Part shown: piece after piece, positions 1 through 5,382 of the stretch | How the letters are laid out: every line of letters begins with the position of its first letter | How positions within the stretch are numbered: position 1 is the stretch's first letter | Assembly: GCA_021736565.1 (NCBI GenBank) | Contig: JAIPFO010000102.1 | Coordinates: 1-10,163 of the forward strand | DNA length: 10,163 nucleotides | DNA from: Phycisphaerae bacterium | Lineage (GTDB): Bacteria > Planctomycetota > Phycisphaerae > Sedimentisphaerales > SM23-30 | Reading direction: 5' to 3' | Position numbers and translations under genes: made by a program | The notes under the pieces: model-generated | Seen by the model: only the letters and a program-made list of their open reading frames with translations | Database searches by the model: none | What the model was told of the DNA's origin: nothing

Positions 1-1245
1 ATGAAATACCCGGTTAGAAGACAGCCAACCTGCATTGATGAAAATACCCCGGATGGCACCTATTATGATTTCACCAAGGGACCGGCCGCCGGCCTGGCCG
101 TCGCTCGCATGATCGGGCAAATTACCTACCTTTCAGAAGAGGCCATGCATGAAAAATTTGGCCGCCGACTGCAAAATGACCAGGATTACAAATATGCTTT
201 CGACCAGGAATTCAGTGTCGAAAGCTACCTGGATTACCAGGCCAATGTTTTTGTGGATCGTTTTGACGCCAATACCTACCTGTATGTCACCAAAGCGATC
301 GACTATTTTGACCCATCCCGGCAACATGGCAGTTTACGTGAGGCGATGAAAAAAACAAGCTGCCGTTTCCTCGTGATCAGCTTCGACTCCGACTGGCTGT
401 TCCATCCCAACCAGTCACAGGAAATCGTTAACGCCCTGGTGGCCAATAAAAAAGAAGTGACATACACGAACATCAATTGCTCCTTCGGACACGATTCATT
501 CCTCCTGGAAACAAATGATCAAGGCCGGATGATCAGCGGATTTCTCCACGAAACGCACAAGCGATTGCAATCCGAAAATATTAATCCCATAAAGATCGTC
601 AACACACCGGCCGCTCAGAAAAATCATGCCGGAAGTATTTTCAAAGGGGCACGCGTGGACCATTACCAGATCGCCCGGCTTATCCAGCCAAACAGTTCTG
701 TATTAGATTTAGGATGTGGCGACGGCAGTTTATTGGAATTACTTCGTGAGAAAAAAAACGTCTCCGGCCTCGGCTTCACGCTGGGTCAGGAGGACCTCAT
801 CGAATCCGCCAAGCGGGGCGTCAATGTCATCCAATACGACATGCATGATCACCTCGATATTTTTGACGATCAGAGCTATGATTATGTTGTGCTGAGCCAT
901 GCGCTTCAGGTGGTCCATAAGCCTGAAAATATTCTTCGCCAACTCCTGCGTATCGGCCGCGAAGTCATCGTCAGTTTTCCCAATTTCGCCTACTGGCCTG
1001 CCCGACTCCAATTGTTAGTCAAGGGCAAGGCCCCCGTATTTGACACACTACCGGCCCCCTGGTATGACAAACCCAACGAAACGATCAATTACATGTCACT
1101 TTCAGATTTTGAATTTTTCGTTCACGACCAGCTCAAAGCAAAACTCGTCAAAAGAATTGCGATCGCCAGCCGCACCGGCCGAGAAGTAAAGCTCTTCCCT
1201 AATCTCATCGCCAATGAAGCTATTTTTGTCATCCGCGGCGAATGA
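1..1245 (+). CDS. metX-metW: Fused homoserine O-acetyltransferase (C-terminal part) / MetW methionine biosynthesis protein, 5' part missing
   Basis: The 414 visible residues fall into two parts. Residues about 1-195 match the C-terminal half of MetX, the alpha/beta hydrolase that acetylates homoserine using acetyl-CoA; the lid segment around GLAVARMIG and SYLDYQ is clear. The triad Asp (D131 in SFDSDWLF) and His (H164 in FGHDSFL) are 33 residues apart, the same spacing as D304/H337 of Haemophilus MetX. The nucleophile Ser half, about 170 residues, is missing. Residues about 215-414 match MetW, a SAM-methyltransferase-like partner of MetX, with motif I VLDLGCGDG at 234-242 and the SFPNFAYW segment near 324-331. 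Homology appears to start at or before residue 1, so the ATG at base 1 is probably internal and the gene begins upstream of the window. An upstream frameshift leaving a truncated gene is the alternative. The stop is TGA at 1243-1245. The next gene is convergent. Confidence 0.88.
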   Translation: MKYPVRRQPTCIDENTPDGTYYDFTKGPAAGLAVARMIGQITYLSEEAMHEKFGRRLQNDQDYKYAFDQEFSVESYLDYQANVFVDRFDANTYLYVTKAIDYFDPSRQHGSLREAMKKTSCRFLVISFDSDWLFHPNQSQEIVNALVANKKEVTYTNINCSFGHDSFLLETNDQGRMISGFLHETHKRLQSENINPIKIVNTPAAQKNHAGSIFKGARVDHYQIARLIQPNSSVLDLGCGDGSLLELLREKKNVSGLGFTLGQEDLIESAKRGVNVIQYDMHDHLDIFDDQSYDYVVLSHALQVVHKPENILRQLLRIGREVIVSFPNFAYWPARLQLLVKGKAPVFDTLPAPWYDKPNETINYMSLSDFEFFVHDQLKAKLVKRIAIASRTGREVKLFPNLIANEAIFVIRGE

Positions 1246-1280
1246 TGCATGATAATACCGGCCGAAGTTTTGGACAGAAA

Positions 1281-1413
1281 AAGGCCGATTCCTTCATACC
1301 CGCCCCAGTTATATCTGCCCGCCTGGCCAACGCCTAAACCACCACATTTTAAAGGTTTACGCTACACACGCTCGGACAATTACAGACGCAAGGGAGTATG
1401 AAAAATCGGCCTT
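1281..1413. repeat. Inverted repeat with 17-bp arms between convergent genes
   Basis: AAGGCCGATT (1281-1290) is perfectly inverted as AATCGGCCTT (1404-1413). Just inside these, TTCATAC (1293-1299) is inverted as GTATGAA (1396-1402), interrupted only by CC on the left and a single A on the right. The arms therefore make 17 pairs around about 96 bases. The element sits between the convergent metX-metW and PEP-CTERM genes. It could act as a long-loop hairpin ending transcription from both sides, or be a small non-autonomous mobile element. No flanking target duplication is visible. No T-run follows either arm, which weakens the terminator reading. Confidence 0.5.
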
Positions 1414-1444
1414 CGTAGTCAAGCTTGATCACAGAGACAGGCGA

Positions 1445-2146
1445 TCATTCAACGATATTGCGACGTCGCAGCAACCCGACGATTATCGAACCGATACCAC
1501 TAAGTAATATCGCACCCGGGGCGGGAACCGCTTTGGGGAGATAAGCGATTTGGTCCTGGACCGCACCACGGCCATCACTATACAAACTCAGATTGAGAAC
1601 TTTAATCTCCTCGTTGCCGTTATAACCCGCAGCCACAGCATTGCCGGCATCCGCCAGAAGATCACCAGCCAGACCGCCGATGGAAGTCGATTCATCTTCA
1701 TTGAACCAGATGGCCGCCTGAACAGCGTTGGCCCAATCGGCATTCGTATAGTTCAGACCATTGTAAGCGCCGTTAAAGTTTTTTAAAACTTCATACTGGT
1801 CAAACAACCAGACACTTTTGAGGTCCAACGGGTCCGCCTCGACGATATTCCCACCGATCGTCGTCGTTTCCTTCACGCCACCACCGCCATTCCAGGCGTA
1901 ATTACTCACGTCAATCGCCCAATAAGTCCCGCCATAACTTATATGGTCATTTTTTTCCATACAAAAGGTATGCATCTCAGTAGGCAACCCACCGGTCCCA
2001 TCCGATGTAAAGAGGAATAATCCACCACCATTGGCATTGCCAACAAGATTGCCCGCGAACGTCACCCTCGTGGGAGCGGCCATCGCCGGTGCAATAACTA
2101 AACATAAAAAGAACATGCCGGTAAATACAAAAACTAACTTCTTCAT
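1445..2146 (-). CDS. PEP-CTERM sorted surface/exported protein, possible thioester-type domain
   Basis: This 233-residue protein is built for export. Residues 1-23 are a signal peptide (MKK, a hydrophobic core, then APAMA before cleavage). Residues 207-233 are a PEP-CTERM tail: the variant motif VPAPGA, a hydrophobic helix and a basic RRR near the end. Proteins with such tails are processed by an exosortase (EpsH/XrtA family), and the VPAPGA variant is frequent in planctomycetes. The body is rich in Gly, Asn and aromatic residues. It has one conspicuous Cys (C62 in HTFCME) and, 81 residues later, Q143 in VQAAIW. A Cys in an FC context paired with a QxAIW Gln resembles the internal thioester domains of some adhesins; this is inference. 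The start is supported by AAAGGA six bases upstream of the ATG (plus-strand 2153-2158). The stop is TGA at 1447-1445. The substrate or partner is unknown, and no exosortase gene lies in the window. Confidence 0.9.
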   Translation of the reverse strand: MKKLVFVFTGMFFLCLVIAPAMAAPTRVTFAGNLVGNANGGGLFLFTSDGTGGLPTEMHTFCMEKNDHISYGGTYWAIDVSNYAWNGGGGVKETTTIGGNIVEADPLDLKSVWLFDQYEVLKNFNGAYNGLNYTNADWANAVQAAIWFNEDESTSIGGLAGDLLADAGNAVAAGYNGNEEIKVLNLSLYSDGRGAVQDQIAYLPKAVPAPGAILLSGIGSIIVGLLRRRNIVE

Positions 2147-2171
2147 TTTTTTCCTTTAATATAATAGTCTG

Positions 2172-2183
2172 TCCCGCGTCAAA
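2172..2183. repeat. Dyad repeat family, CC-core copy
   Basis: TCCCGCGTCAAA, the right half of the GACGC-CC-GCGTC type of element. It lies just upstream of the PEP-CTERM ribosome-binding site, in its 5' leader or promoter. Other CC-core copies are near 2602, 2894, 3422 and 7687. The left arm is degenerate here (GTCTGTCCC). Confidence 0.45.
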
Positions 2184-2237
2184 CGTAGTCGTGTTTTCCA
2201 AATCCGTCTTTAAAAGTTCCGGAATTGGACATCGAAT

Positions 2238-2262
2238 ATACCGATGACGCTGGCATTAAAAT
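2238..2262. repeat. Dyad repeat family, TG-core copy 1
   Basis: A 25-base element centred on TGACGCTGGCATTA. It matches the copy at 3212-3236 at 23 of 25 positions, including the shared left flank ATACCGATGA and the right flank AAAAT. It lies upstream of the minus-strand PEP-CTERM gene, about 100 bases from its start codon. Confidence 0.7.
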
Positions 2263-2601
2263 TTAGTGCGATATTCAAATTGTTTTTCACTGCCGTAACA
2301 AACGAACAGTTTCTCGCTCTCATGCCCTTTAACTATAACACGTAAAAAAACGAAAACAAAAATCTCATCGCCAATGTCTCTCTTTTTCAGGAAAATATCC
2401 GTTGAATTTAATCGCCATGCTGGTCTAAAGATAAAATCCTACCTTAATTAACGTCCGATAAATTAAAACCGCATGAACACGCCATCGCCAAACAGCCCGA
2501 CCCAATAAAAAACGGCATAACACGCATCCAAAAAAATCCACCTTGAACCCGGACATTATCTTTCGCTTAGAGAGGGTCCAAATATCACCAATGCAAACCA
2601 G

Positions 2602-2617
2602 GACTCCCGCGGCAAAA
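2602..2617. repeat. Dyad repeat family, degenerate CC-core copy
   Basis: GACTCCCGCGGCAAAA, nearly the same as GACTCCCGCGTCAAAA at 2894-2909, with one change (G for T) that breaks the right arm. It lies in gene-free sequence about 55 bases before the promoter-like site at 2670. Confidence 0.4.
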
Positions 2618-2669
2618 TCGACCAAATAGAGCCCATCCCCCCCATCGATTTGGAAAATCAAGTTTGGGC

Positions 2670-2698
2670 TTGACGACTCGAAAAAAGGATTCTATACT
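2670..2698 (+). promoter_or_regulatory. Sigma70-type promoter reading rightward
   Basis: TTGACG at 2670-2675 and TATACT at 2693-2698 are separated by exactly 17 bases, each one mismatch from the sigma70 consensus. Transcription would start near 2704-2706. No protein gene follows for about 740 bases. The first mature product downstream is tRNA-Leu at 3016, so the promoter may drive a long tRNA precursor or a separate small RNA in 2705-3015. This is the best -35/-10 pair I found in the window. Confidence 0.55.
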
Positions 2699-2893
2699 GT
2701 CCCGCTTGACAATTGAATATATGAAACTTGACTCCACCTCTAAAACGATCCGCCAAAAGCGAATCAGCCCTTAAGAGACCAAAATGGACCCAAAAACATG
2801 GGCGGCACGGACGTCAAGTTTCTTCTGTAAAAGGACTTAGAGACTGTAGCTATCGTTGCCAAAGCGGAAAAATGCCCTTTAACCGCCAAAAAA

Positions 2894-2909
2894 GACTCCC
2901 GCGTCAAAA
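2894..2909. repeat. Dyad repeat family, CC-core copy
   Basis: GACTCCCGCGTCAAAA. The arms GACTC and GCGTC pair at four of five positions around CC. It lies 120 bases before tRNA-Leu and just before the CCGCC-AAT-GGCGG hairpin. Confidence 0.5.
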
Positions 2910-2962
2910 GTCATCCGCCAATGGCGGGTCGCCCTTTAAGATGCGGAAAACGAGCTCCACAA

Positions 2963-2987
2963 ATACTTATGACGCTGGCGTCAAACA
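2963..2987. repeat. Dyad repeat family, TG-core copy 2 (perfect palindrome)
   Basis: The core TGACGC-TG-GCGTCA (2970-2983) is perfectly symmetrical, with six paired positions on each side. Relative to the copy at 3212-3236, the core differs at two symmetrical positions (T/A there, C/G here), so the dyad is preserved. It lies 30 bases upstream of tRNA-Leu. Confidence 0.7.
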
Positions 2988-3015
2988 AAGCTATTTTACA
3001 ACAGAAATTATACAA

Positions 3016-3098
3016 GCGGGTGTGGCGGAATTGGCAGACGCGCTAGATTTAGGATCTAGTATCTAACTGATGTGGAGGTTCGAATCCTCTCACCCGCA
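3016..3098 (+). tRNA. tRNA-Leu (anticodon UAG)
   Basis: An 83-base cloverleaf. The acceptor stem is GCGGGTG (3016-3022) paired with CACCCGC (3091-3097), with discriminator A at 3098. The anticodon stem CTAGA/TCTAG (3043-3047/3055-3059) closes the loop TTTAGGA, giving anticodon UAG at 3050-3052, which reads CUA and other CUN leucine codons. The T-loop is TTCGAAT with a five-pair stem that includes one G-U. The long variable region (about 14 bases) is typical of class II tRNAs such as Leu. The 3' CCA is not encoded (the sequence continues GTAG), so it must be added after transcription. Confidence 0.97.
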
Positions 3099-3240
3099 GT
3101 AGCAATGCCCACAGAAGCACGCAGAACACAGAGCAACCGCCATTATCGCTCTAAAAATCGCTAAGTAACTATTTCACAGCACCTTACATACAACAGAATC
3201 AGCACTTCAAAATACCGATGATGCTGGCATCAAAATAAGA
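3099..3240. other. Spacer between the two tRNA genes
   Basis: 142 bases without an open frame worth calling. The only structured element is the dyad repeat at 3212-3236, ending four bases before tRNA-Arg. No terminator (hairpin plus T-run) is visible, so the two tRNAs could be on one transcript. Confidence 0.4.
3212..3236. repeat. Dyad repeat family, TG-core copy 3
   Basis: A 25-base element centred on TGATGCTGGCATCA, a perfect dyad around TG. It is 23 of 25 identical to copy 1 at 2238-2262. It abuts tRNA-Arg, which starts four bases later, placing it in the promoter or leader zone of that gene. Confidence 0.7.
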
Positions 3241-3314
3241 GCGCCCGTAGCTCAACTGGATAGAGTATCGGTCTTCGAAACCGAATGTTACAGGTTCGAA
3301 TCCTGTCGGGCGTA
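3241..3314 (+). tRNA. tRNA-Arg (anticodon UCG)
   Basis: A 74-base cloverleaf. The acceptor stem GCGCCCG (3241-3247) pairs with CGGGCGT (3307-3313), closing with a G-U pair, and the discriminator is A at 3314. The D-arm contains TAGCTCAACTGGATAGAG. The anticodon stem TCGGT/ACCGA (3268-3272/3280-3284) closes the loop CTTCGAA, giving anticodon UCG at 3275-3277, which reads CGA arginine codons. The T-arm CAGG-TTCGAAT-CCTG is standard. CCA is not encoded. Confidence 0.97.
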
Positions 3315-3335
3315 TTTAAAAACCCTTTAAATTAA

Positions 3336-3369
3336 ACCACTTACAAGGAAAATCAACCTGAAAAGTGGT
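3336..3369. repeat. Inverted repeat downstream of tRNA-Arg
   Basis: ACCACTT (3336-3342) is inverted as AAGTGGT (3363-3369), a 7-bp stem around a 20-base loop. There is no T-run after it, so it is not a clear terminator. It may simply be structure in the trailer of the tRNA transcript or the leader of the gene at 3450. Confidence 0.3.
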
Positions 3370-3394
3370 GAAGTTGAAAGGGAGAAGTTACGGC

Positions 3395-3412
3395 CTGTTA
3401 TCTTCTTAACAG
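3395..3412. promoter_or_regulatory. Perfect hairpin / operator-like dyad before the thymidylate synthase-like gene
   Basis: CTGTTA (3395-3400) and TAACAG (3407-3412) form a perfect 6-bp dyad around TCTTCT, 38 bases before the start codon. It could be a leader hairpin or an operator. There is no independent evidence of function. Confidence 0.3.
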
Positions 3413-3421
3413 CCTCAAGTG

Positions 3422-3437
3422 ACCCCGCGTCAAAAAA
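3422..3437. repeat. Dyad repeat family, CC-core copy overlapping a gene leader
   Basis: ACCCCGCGTCAAAAAA matches the right half of the GACTCCCGCGTCAAAA copy at 2894. It ends two bases before the GGAG ribosome-binding site of the thymidylate synthase-like gene, so it would lie in that mRNA's leader. Confidence 0.45.
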
Positions 3438-3449
3438 TGGAGTTTTTTT

Positions 3450-4328
3450 ATGACCACCGGAAATATACCCACCCTGTTCATCGAAGCACAATGCCTCCCG
3501 GAAGCCTGGGAAAAGACCGTCCTGGCCGTTTGGAAGAAGGGTATCGATGTTAAAACCGAGTATGACAAGCCCGAAGATCCGCCCAGTAAAGACGCCACCG
3601 TCATGATCGCTGTCGAAAACCCATTCGCCGAACCCCGTATCCACAAAAACTTCCCCGGCGGCCCCGAAGAGCTCGAATCCTATCGCCAGGAAGTCTGCGA
3701 CGGCATACACGACCACTGGATCGACCCGGTCGCCGGTAAATGGACATACACATACCACGAACGCATGTTCGCCTATAATCCGACCGACGACCTGTCCAAC
3801 CCAAACGCCAATAAACCCTTCAAGCCCTTCGACCAGATCAACTATATCGTCGAAAAATGCGCCGAAACCTTCCATACCCGCCGGGCCCAGGCCATTACCT
3901 GGATGCCCACCGCAGACCCCGCCACCAACGACCCCCCCTGCCTCCAACGCCTCTGGTTTCGCATCTTAAAGGATGACCAGGGCCAGCCCATCCTGAATAT
4001 GAACTCCCACTGGCGCAGCCGAGACCTCTACAAGGCCTGGTTCATGAATTGCTACGCACTCACCGAGCTGCAGCGCATCATCGCCCAACGCATCAGTGAA
4101 AAAATCGGCCAGACCGTCAAAGTCGGCCGTTACGTAGATATCACCGATTCCCTCCACATCTACGGCAGCTACTTCAACGATGCCATGACCGAAATCGAAA
4201 AAATGCAAGACGGCAACTACAAAGCCCGATCATGGGACTCCAACCACCCCGCATTCCAAATGATGACCGACGAAGCCAAACAAAAACTCACCCAGGACCC
4301 CGACTGGTACGCCAAAGGAAAAGGCTAA
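3450..4328 (+). CDS. Divergent thymidylate synthase (ThyA) family protein
   Basis: The 292 residues carry the core of the thymidylate synthase/dCMP hydroxymethylase family, cytosolic enzymes that transfer a one-carbon unit from methylene-tetrahydrofolate to a pyrimidine nucleotide. By position against E. coli ThyA, the following are present: phosphate-binding R144-R145 (for R126-R127), nucleophile C164 in PPC (for C146, with the same 19-residue spacing), WRSRD with R189, S190 and D192 (for R166, S167, D169), N200 (for N177, the dUMP-selecting Asn), and H236/Y238 in DSLHIY (for H207/Y209). The residue after the nucleophile, His in ThyA, is Leu here. The N-terminal 80 residues do not look like bacterial ThyA and recall shorter archaeal-type members. 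N200 favours a dUMP substrate, but whether the product is dTMP or hydroxymethyl-dUMP cannot be told. GGAG at 3439-3442, seven bases before the ATG, supports the start. It stands alone after the tRNA genes. Confidence 0.85.
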   Translation: MTTGNIPTLFIEAQCLPEAWEKTVLAVWKKGIDVKTEYDKPEDPPSKDATVMIAVENPFAEPRIHKNFPGGPEELESYRQEVCDGIHDHWIDPVAGKWTYTYHERMFAYNPTDDLSNPNANKPFKPFDQINYIVEKCAETFHTRRAQAITWMPTADPATNDPPCLQRLWFRILKDDQGQPILNMNSHWRSRDLYKAWFMNCYALTELQRIIAQRISEKIGQTVKVGRYVDITDSLHIYGSYFNDAMTEIEKMQDGNYKARSWDSNHPAFQMMTDEAKQKLTQDPDWYAKGKG

Positions 4329-4373
4329 CCTTCACACAAATAAAAACAGATCCGTCGAAGGCGAGTCTAAATG

Positions 4374-4400
4374 AGTCCCGCAGGGACGCCAGATAATAGC
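4374..4400. repeat. GTCCC palindrome repeat, copy 1
   Basis: GTCCC-GCA-GGGAC (4375-4387) is a perfect 5-bp hairpin followed by GCCAGATAATAGC. It aligns with copy 2, which has GACTGAAAATA after the hairpin. Beyond it, CCAGGCAAT and ATTACCGGG (4400-4417) form an imperfect second hairpin. From memory, similar AGTCCCG(T/C)AGGGACG elements are scattered through intergenic DNA of planctomycetes and related phyla; I cannot verify that here. Confidence 0.6.
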
Positions 4401-4440
4401 CAGGCAATTTATTACCGGGTCTAAACAAGTACAAACTGCA

Positions 4441-4467
4441 AGTCCCGTAGGGACGACTGAAAATACG
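4441..4467. repeat. GTCCC palindrome repeat, copy 2
   Basis: GTCCC-GTA-GGGAC (4442-4454), followed by GACTGAAAATACG. It is 67 bases after copy 1 and in the same orientation. Confidence 0.6.
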
Positions 4468-4519
4468 TTCGTAAAAACATTAACACTATTTCTCTTAATT
4501 GAACATTGGACATTCCGTG

Positions 4520-4579
4520 CCAAAGGTCCGCCGCTGGAGGATTGGTTATTGGATACCGAAGGTCCGCCGCAGGAGGATT
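4520..4579. repeat. Two direct repeats, 36-base period
   Basis: Copies at 4520-4543 and 4556-4579 differ only at CCAAAGG versus CCGAAGG and GCTGG versus GCAGG (22 of 24 identical). They share AAGGTCCGCCGC and GGAGGATT and are separated by 12 unrelated bases. They lie 47 bases before the ABC ATPase start. They could be protein-binding sites or remnants of a larger dispersed repeat. Confidence 0.65.
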
Positions 4580-4626
4580 CAATTCTTCCTTAACCCTTAA
4601 AACCTAACACTTAATACTAAATACCC

Positions 4627-5382
4627 ATGATCCAGGTCACCAACCTAACCAAAACCTTCACCCAATCACGCGGCCGAACCATCAAAGCCGTTCAGGACGC
4701 CACATTCTCCGTCGAAAAAGGAGAGATATTCGGCCTGCTCGGCCCCAACGGTGCCGGAAAAACCACACTATTGCGAATGCTCGGGACGATCATCACCCCC
4801 ACCTCCGGCCAATGCACCATGGCGGGGATCCGCTCTGATGAATCGCCCGAAGAGGTCCGCCGCCAGATCGGCTTCCTCTCCGGCAACACCAAACTCTACC
4901 GCCGGCTGACCGCACGCGAAGTCCTCCAATATTTCGGCCGGCTCTACGGCATGGCCGACGATCTCATCGCTCATCGCACCGAAGAACTGGCCGACATGCT
5001 CGACATGAAGGATTTTCTCGACCGCCGATGCGATTCCTTCTCCACCGGCCAGGAACAGCGCGTCTCCATCGCGCGGGTCATCCTCCACGACCCCGCCATC
5101 CTCATTCTCGACGAACCCACACTCGGGCTGGATATCATGACCTGCCGCACCATCCTCGATTTCATCCTGGAGGCCAAAAAACGCGGCCATTGCATCATCT
5201 TCTCCACCCATTACATGACCGAGGCCGAACTCCTCTGCGACCGGATCGGATTCATCTACTCCGGCCGCCTCATGGCCATCGGCACCCAACCCGAACTCTA
5301 CCAACAAACCCAAACCAACAACCTAAAAGACGCCTTCCTTCAAATGGCCGACCAGGACCAGCAAAGGCAGGCGACCCTATGA
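4627..5382 (+). CDS. ABC transporter ATP-binding protein, NatA-like
   Basis: A complete 251-residue ABC ATPase that energises the membrane protein encoded next. The Walker A motif GPNGAGKTT is at 39-47, followed by the Q-loop region, a variant signature FSTGQEQRV in place of LSGGQ, Walker B AILILDEPT with the D-loop GLD, and the H-loop His in IIFSTHYM. The FSTG form of the signature and the pairing with an ABC-2 permease point to the NatA/CcmA-like exporter branch. NatAB of Bacillus exports sodium, but substrates in this family vary and none can be assigned here. The start ATG fits the conserved MIQVTNLTKTF beginning, yet has no Shine-Dalgarno sequence upstream (AATACTAAATACCC), so translation may be weak or leaderless. 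Its stop overlaps the permease start by four bases (ATGA), a sign of coupled translation. Confidence 0.93.
   Translation: MIQVTNLTKTFTQSRGRTIKAVQDATFSVEKGEIFGLLGPNGAGKTTLLRMLGTIITPTSGQCTMAGIRSDESPEEVRRQIGFLSGNTKLYRRLTAREVLQYFGRLYGMADDLIAHRTEELADMLDMKDFLDRRCDSFSTGQEQRVSIARVILHDPAILILDEPTLGLDIMTCRTILDFILEAKKRGHCIIFSTHYMTEAELLCDRIGFIYSGRLMAIGTQPELYQQTQTNNLKDAFLQMADQDQQRQATL

Larger units (their letters stand above)
2147..2669. other. Gene-poor AT-rich spacer upstream of the PEP-CTERM gene
   Basis: About 520 bases with no credible coding region. The longest open frame here, a minus-strand stretch at 2425-2661, starts at TTG, has no family resemblance and has no coding-like codon bias. The 5' leader and promoter of the PEP-CTERM gene must lie near 2153-2330 on the minus strand, but I could not find a convincing -35/-10 pair. 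The spacer contains three members of the dyad repeat family, near 2173, 2245 and 2602, listed separately. Confidence 0.6.
2699..3015 (+). other. Non-coding stretch between promoter and tRNA-Leu; possible RNA leader or small RNA
   Basis: No protein gene is supported. An open frame from 2728 runs into the tRNA gene and is an artefact. Visible structure includes a perfect 5-bp hairpin with a three-base loop, CCGCC-AAT-GGCGG, at 2915-2927. GCCCTTTAA occurs twice (around 2874 and 2931), and again at 2324 in the upstream spacer. Two members of the dyad repeat family lie at 2894-2909 and 2963-2987. I recognise no known RNA family such as RNase P, tmRNA, SRP or 6S. Confidence 0.4.
4329..4626. other. 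Repeat-bearing spacer before the ABC operon
   Basis: 298 bases with no supported gene. It carries two copies of a GTCCC-hairpin repeat (4374-4400, 4441-4467) and a pair of 24-base direct repeats (4520-4543, 4556-4579). The final 45 bases before the ATG are AT-rich (TTAACCCTTAAAACC and similar). There is no Shine-Dalgarno sequence, and a -10-like TAATACT at 4613-4619 has no good -35 partner. Confidence 0.5.

Noticed and set aside
2425..2661. A 78-residue minus-strand frame in the spacer
   Set aside because: It starts at TTG, has no family resemblance and its composition is that of the AT-rich spacer.
2728..3066. A 112-residue plus-strand open frame ending in GVAELADALDLGSS
   Set aside because: That tail is the translation of the tRNA-Leu gene at 3016-3098, a well-known false ORF. 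There is no ribosome-binding site and the rest matches nothing.
4329..4580. Possible CRISPR array from the repeats in this spacer
   Set aside because: There are only two copies of each repeat, the repeat types differ, the 12-base gap is far too short for a spacer and there are no cas genes.
4768..5313. A 181-residue minus-strand frame opposite the ABC ATPase
   Set aside because: It is the acidic, Gly-rich antisense shadow of a C-ending-codon gene; the plus strand has full ABC motifs. The same applies to other minus-strand frames at 3327-3947, 5385-5915 and 6060-6557.
5028..5378. An upstream extension of the permease frame inside the ABC ATPase gene
   Set aside because: It yields a Pro/His/Arg-rich shadow of the ATPase. 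The ATG at 5379 overlapping the ATPase stop and beginning the KELLETLRDKRT region is the real start.
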